The position numbers were made by a program, and so were the translations under genes. Below the pieces are notes generated by a model. That model did no database searches and was not told the origin of the DNA. It was given only the letters and a program-made list of their open reading frames with translations. From Ignelater luminosus (Eukaryota; Arthropoda; Insecta; Coleoptera; Elateridae), in NCBI GenBank assembly GCA_011009095.1, contig VTPC01000491.1, positions 53,097 through 117,096 of the forward strand: a stretch of DNA of 64,000 bases, written 5' to 3'. This document shows positions 61,067 through 64,000 of the stretch, piece by piece. Within the stretch, counting starts at the first letter, position 1, and each line of letters opens with the position of its first letter.

Positions 61067-61416
61067 CTGTAAAAAGGGTTTACGTAATTTTACATAGAAA
61101 ATCATTGGCAACTTAGTAACCAGTGATTGGTACAGTAAATTTACGGATGGTTGTAACATTACACTTAAAATCCGTAAACATACTTAACTACAATGCATAT
61201 TTGCACACCATCCATGTACTTATAAATACCACTTTGGTATTTGTACACAACAGGTATGGATTTTCACATAACCATCATGCCCATACACATCCTGCATAAG
61301 TAATTGTACTCATGATGTACTGAAATTTACATACTATTTTTTTATTTTCACATAGTATGTTTGTAGTTCATCAGATTGTATGTGGACTTCTACATACTAT
61401 CTACGTATTTTTACAG
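61067..61416. repeat. MITE-like element rich in TACATA/GTAAATTTAC words
   Basis: CTGTAAAAA at 61067-61075 is mirrored by TTTTTACAG at 61408-61416, and CTACGTAT just inside the right end resembles the TTTACGTAAT block inside the left. The enclosed 350 bp is dense in short palindromic words such as GTAAATTTAC, ACATACTAT with TATGT partners, and paired CATCC/GGATG. This is the look of a non-autonomous DNA element with subterminal repeats. The terminal match is only 9 bp and no clear target duplication was found. Confidence 0.4.
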
Positions 61417-62164
61417 CCTCATTAGTAGGCTGAAACAAATTAATTTGTATACTGGTATTTATTATATTTTGCAAATGATCACTTCTTTTAAATAGTTCTT
61501 GTAAATATTATCATCTAATCTTGTAATTGGATAACTAACTGTATAAGACCATCTTATTATTATGTCTAAGACCACTGCACTTGGAAAATTCCTACATGAG
61601 ATTGCATAATATACATAAACAATGAAAAGAGAAAAAATTACTTTTAAAATATGCTAAACGTCAGTTTTCCAAAAATATAGTTTTTATCTGAAAGTTTGCA
61701 ACGAACATGACTGAAATTATATCAAATAGAAGGAACTTTGTAAGGGAAAGTTGTATCAAGTGGGTAGTGCCAAATAGTAAAGTATTTTGAGTAAAAAGGT
61801 TGCATGGAAGTAATAACAACTTGATTTACATTGCATATCTCAGCTTGTGTTCTCACTTGCAAAGCTAACTGGAAGTACAACATAAATAAATAATTGTAGT
61901 TTGCATAAGTTTATTGCAACCGTCTCACTCAAGACTCATATCTCACTTCAATTCAAGAAAAATCAGAATTTTTGATGTTGTAATGTACAAAGCTATTAAA
62001 AGTTACAATCATATAATCAACCACTTTGTAACTTACATTAATGAAACAAATTGTTATCCTCATCAACTTTATTAAGTAGTATTAGAAGTATTACAGTTTC
62101 ATTATGATCTTATTACAGCTTGGAAAGAATAATTTTTTAAAAATCAAATATACATATACATATA
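61417..62164. other. Downstream flank of the right-end gene
   Basis: This is AT-rich DNA with no reading frame of note. It would hold the 3' untranslated region of the minus-strand gene, and the complement has several AATAAA-like words, but none can be chosen as the polyadenylation signal. Confidence 0.4.
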
Positions 62165-64000
62165 TTATACATATACATTATATAATAAATACCTTATCCT
62201 GCGATTATTATACAATGTATAATTAAAAAGGTTTTTTTGCAAATAAAAAAGAAAAAAGAATAATAAATCCACGTTCTTTAAGTTATTCATAAGTAAACAT
62301 AACTTTAGCAGCCTTTTCCCTTTGGTTTTACCTTTGGTTTCCAGGTCAGGATTTATTTTTAATACATATCGTTGCAAAAATTCTAAGGTCAATGTCGCTT
62401 CCTTAGGGTACGACAAGTTGAAGTTGTAGTAGAGTGCAAACATTACCTTAAATGCCTCTTCAAAGGAGTGAAAATGTTCGATTATTTGGTTTTCCACGCC
62501 AAATTCGTACTTTTCTTGTTCTTTATTGCAATCTGAAAATATTAACATTTAGTACATTCACGTGTTACACTAATTTATTTTAACTGACCAAATTTCCAAA
62601 TTATGGTACACCTTGTCAATGGCTTTCCCAGCATTTTCATCCTTAAAAAAAAGTTATTGATGGTTATATATTGTAGAAATATAGATTGTGGTTAAGCTAT
62701 ACCTGAGTATCTAAAACGATTAAAGAATTGGTTACATCTTCATTGAAAAATTTTCCAATAATGGTCAAACTCTTGATTTGTTTTTCAACATCTTCTTCGG
62801 GAATGGCTGATATGTAGTTTTTGTCAAGTCCAAATTGTAAAATTCGAGCCACCATGTTTTTAAAATTAGTTATAAGATTTTGAATAGGATGTCCCATAAG
62901 TTTTTCATAATGCCAACATACTCCAGATTTTTTTAAAAGAATTGGCCATTCATCTCTTATTTGCTAAAATGTTGGGAGATTAGAATTATTTAAAAACAAT
63001 CTTTGAGTTGGATAGGTTTCCTCTAACAATATAAGAATTTTATGATCCAAACCACCGTCTCGAGTTGCATAAGTCTTTAAAGCGTGTTTTTTATTTTCTA
63101 GTGCTTCTCCTTCTTGGAGTACACTGTTTTCAGGTTGCCAGTTGCTGCATCCTAAAAACCTCATATGCTTATTTATGTAAATCAATTATAATCTATGAAT
63201 TTACAATGCGCACACTGCTGCCTATAACCTCCATCAGGTTGCAACTACTATTACTATGATTATGTTGACAGATCTAAACCAGAGGGGATGATTTAACTGT
63301 GCAGCTCTATAATCTTTTTTTCAATTCTGAACACTACTTAAATGTGTACTTCTAATTTTGGTTTTGTGCTCGTATCGCACAAAATAAAAATTAGAACTGA
63401 ACAAAAATATTAAGAACTGTGCAATTAAATTATTCCTGTTATAAACCTACTATTTACAAGAAGTTTCTAACTCACTTGCTTTACGTGCCAACATCTTTCG
63501 TTTCTGTTGCGGCGAAACATCTACAGTTTCAGTTAAAAAACCTCTTTTTTTGTGGGGGTCTGTTTAAGTAATTGTTTCTTTCAATGAGCTTTTGGGTGAT
63601 AGTGTGAGAACCATCACCCAAAATCATATCTTTATCTACATCCTGGAACATGCTTGGATACTGATTTACCATTTTATTTGCAACGAGTTTGAATACTTTG
63701 GTTGAAACGTGAATCTTTATTTCTCTGACACGGTCAACAACAGCATGAACAATAGTAGCGATTGTTTGGGGATTTCTTCTCCCGCGTTTACAATCTTCTA
63801 AAATACTTTTATTGAAAGAATCCCATGGAATGTTAAAATGGTTCCAGTTATTTTCAGAAACTGTTGGTAAAGTAATCTCATTTAAATGTGGCAACTGGCA
63901 ACTGCTATTGTCACTGGACTCATATAGACTTGAAATAGTATTATTGCTGTATCCAGTTTCTGTTGAACAAGTTGATAAGTTAGTATCAGTTGAACAAGTG
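62165..64000 (-). CDS. SAMD3-like uncharacterised multi-exon gene, partial, probably a pseudogene
   Basis: Exon A runs from the window edge (64000) to 63476. It starts Ser/Thr-rich, then has WDSFNKSILEDCKRGRR, NPQTIATIVHAVVDRVREI, NQYPSMFQDVDKDMILGDG and QQKRKMLARK, and stops at donor GTGAGT (63475). Exon B begins at 63151 after TTTTTAG with CSNWQPENSVLQEGEALENK, continues through RDEWPILLKKSGVCWHYEKL and ends at 62703 before GTATAG. Exon C is 62641-62589 (DENAGKAIDKVYHNLEI). Exon D starts at 62532 with CNKEQEKYEFGVENQIIEHF, then SYPKEATLTLEFLQRYVL. The exon A-B splice keeps frame, and the order matches a multi-copy family in insects and fish often labelled SAMD3-like; its function is unknown to me. 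Two lesions are visible: the frame shifts at a six-base homopolymer (63535-63540), and TAG at 62966-62964 interrupts exon B. The C-D phase does not match. It is a pseudogene, or a real gene with sequencing errors. Confidence 0.7.

Overview
The window looks like AT-rich, gene-poor nuclear DNA from an arthropod, most likely an insect. The evidence is three different mariner elements, a piggyBac relative, Tc1/IS630-type transposase remnants, RNase H-bearing LINE remnants of insect type, and a spliced gene with GT-AG boundaries. There are no operons, no bacterial signals and no tRNA or rRNA gene that I could support. Most long open frames are chance frames in AT-rich DNA. All family assignments are from memory of protein motifs; no search was run.

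Layout: 1-6562 holds no gene. 6563-7852 is a nearly intact mariner with 28-bp terminal inverted repeats and TA flanks. 10630-12660 is a cluster of three abutting fossils: a Tc1-like transposase remnant (minus), a mariner missing its right end (plus) and a remnant of an uncharacterised arthropod multi-copy protein family (minus). 13937-16210 is a nest: an IS630-type remnant, a piggyBac-like remnant, and an internally deleted 804-bp mariner sitting inside the piggyBac coding region. 16.2-33.8 kb is gene-poor, with small repeats and a 51-bp-stem hairpin at 21256-21376. 33860-34720 carries a reverse transcriptase fossil. 38085-38742 is a large foldback with arms of about 230-245 bp. 40780-41570, 45860-46440 and 51340-52640 are three unrelated LINE remnants. 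46467-47450 is an almost full-length decayed DDE transposase. The right end (about 62.2-64.0 kb, minus) is the only host-like gene: a multi-exon member of a multi-copy family I associate with SAMD3-like uncharacterised proteins. It is open to the window edge and carries two apparent coding breaks.

The window does not show genes working together. It shows a graveyard of at least eleven transposable elements of many families, several nested or abutting, in what may be intergenic or intronic DNA. Scattered GC-richer islands (about 49.1-49.7, 54.1-54.7 and 57.9-58.7 kb) could be regulatory or untranslated exons. I found no convincing new multi-gene system. The most interesting unexplained structures are the large foldback, two pre-miRNA-like hairpins, a dispersed TACAGGGTGT-type terminus family, and the uncharacterised protein-family fossil.
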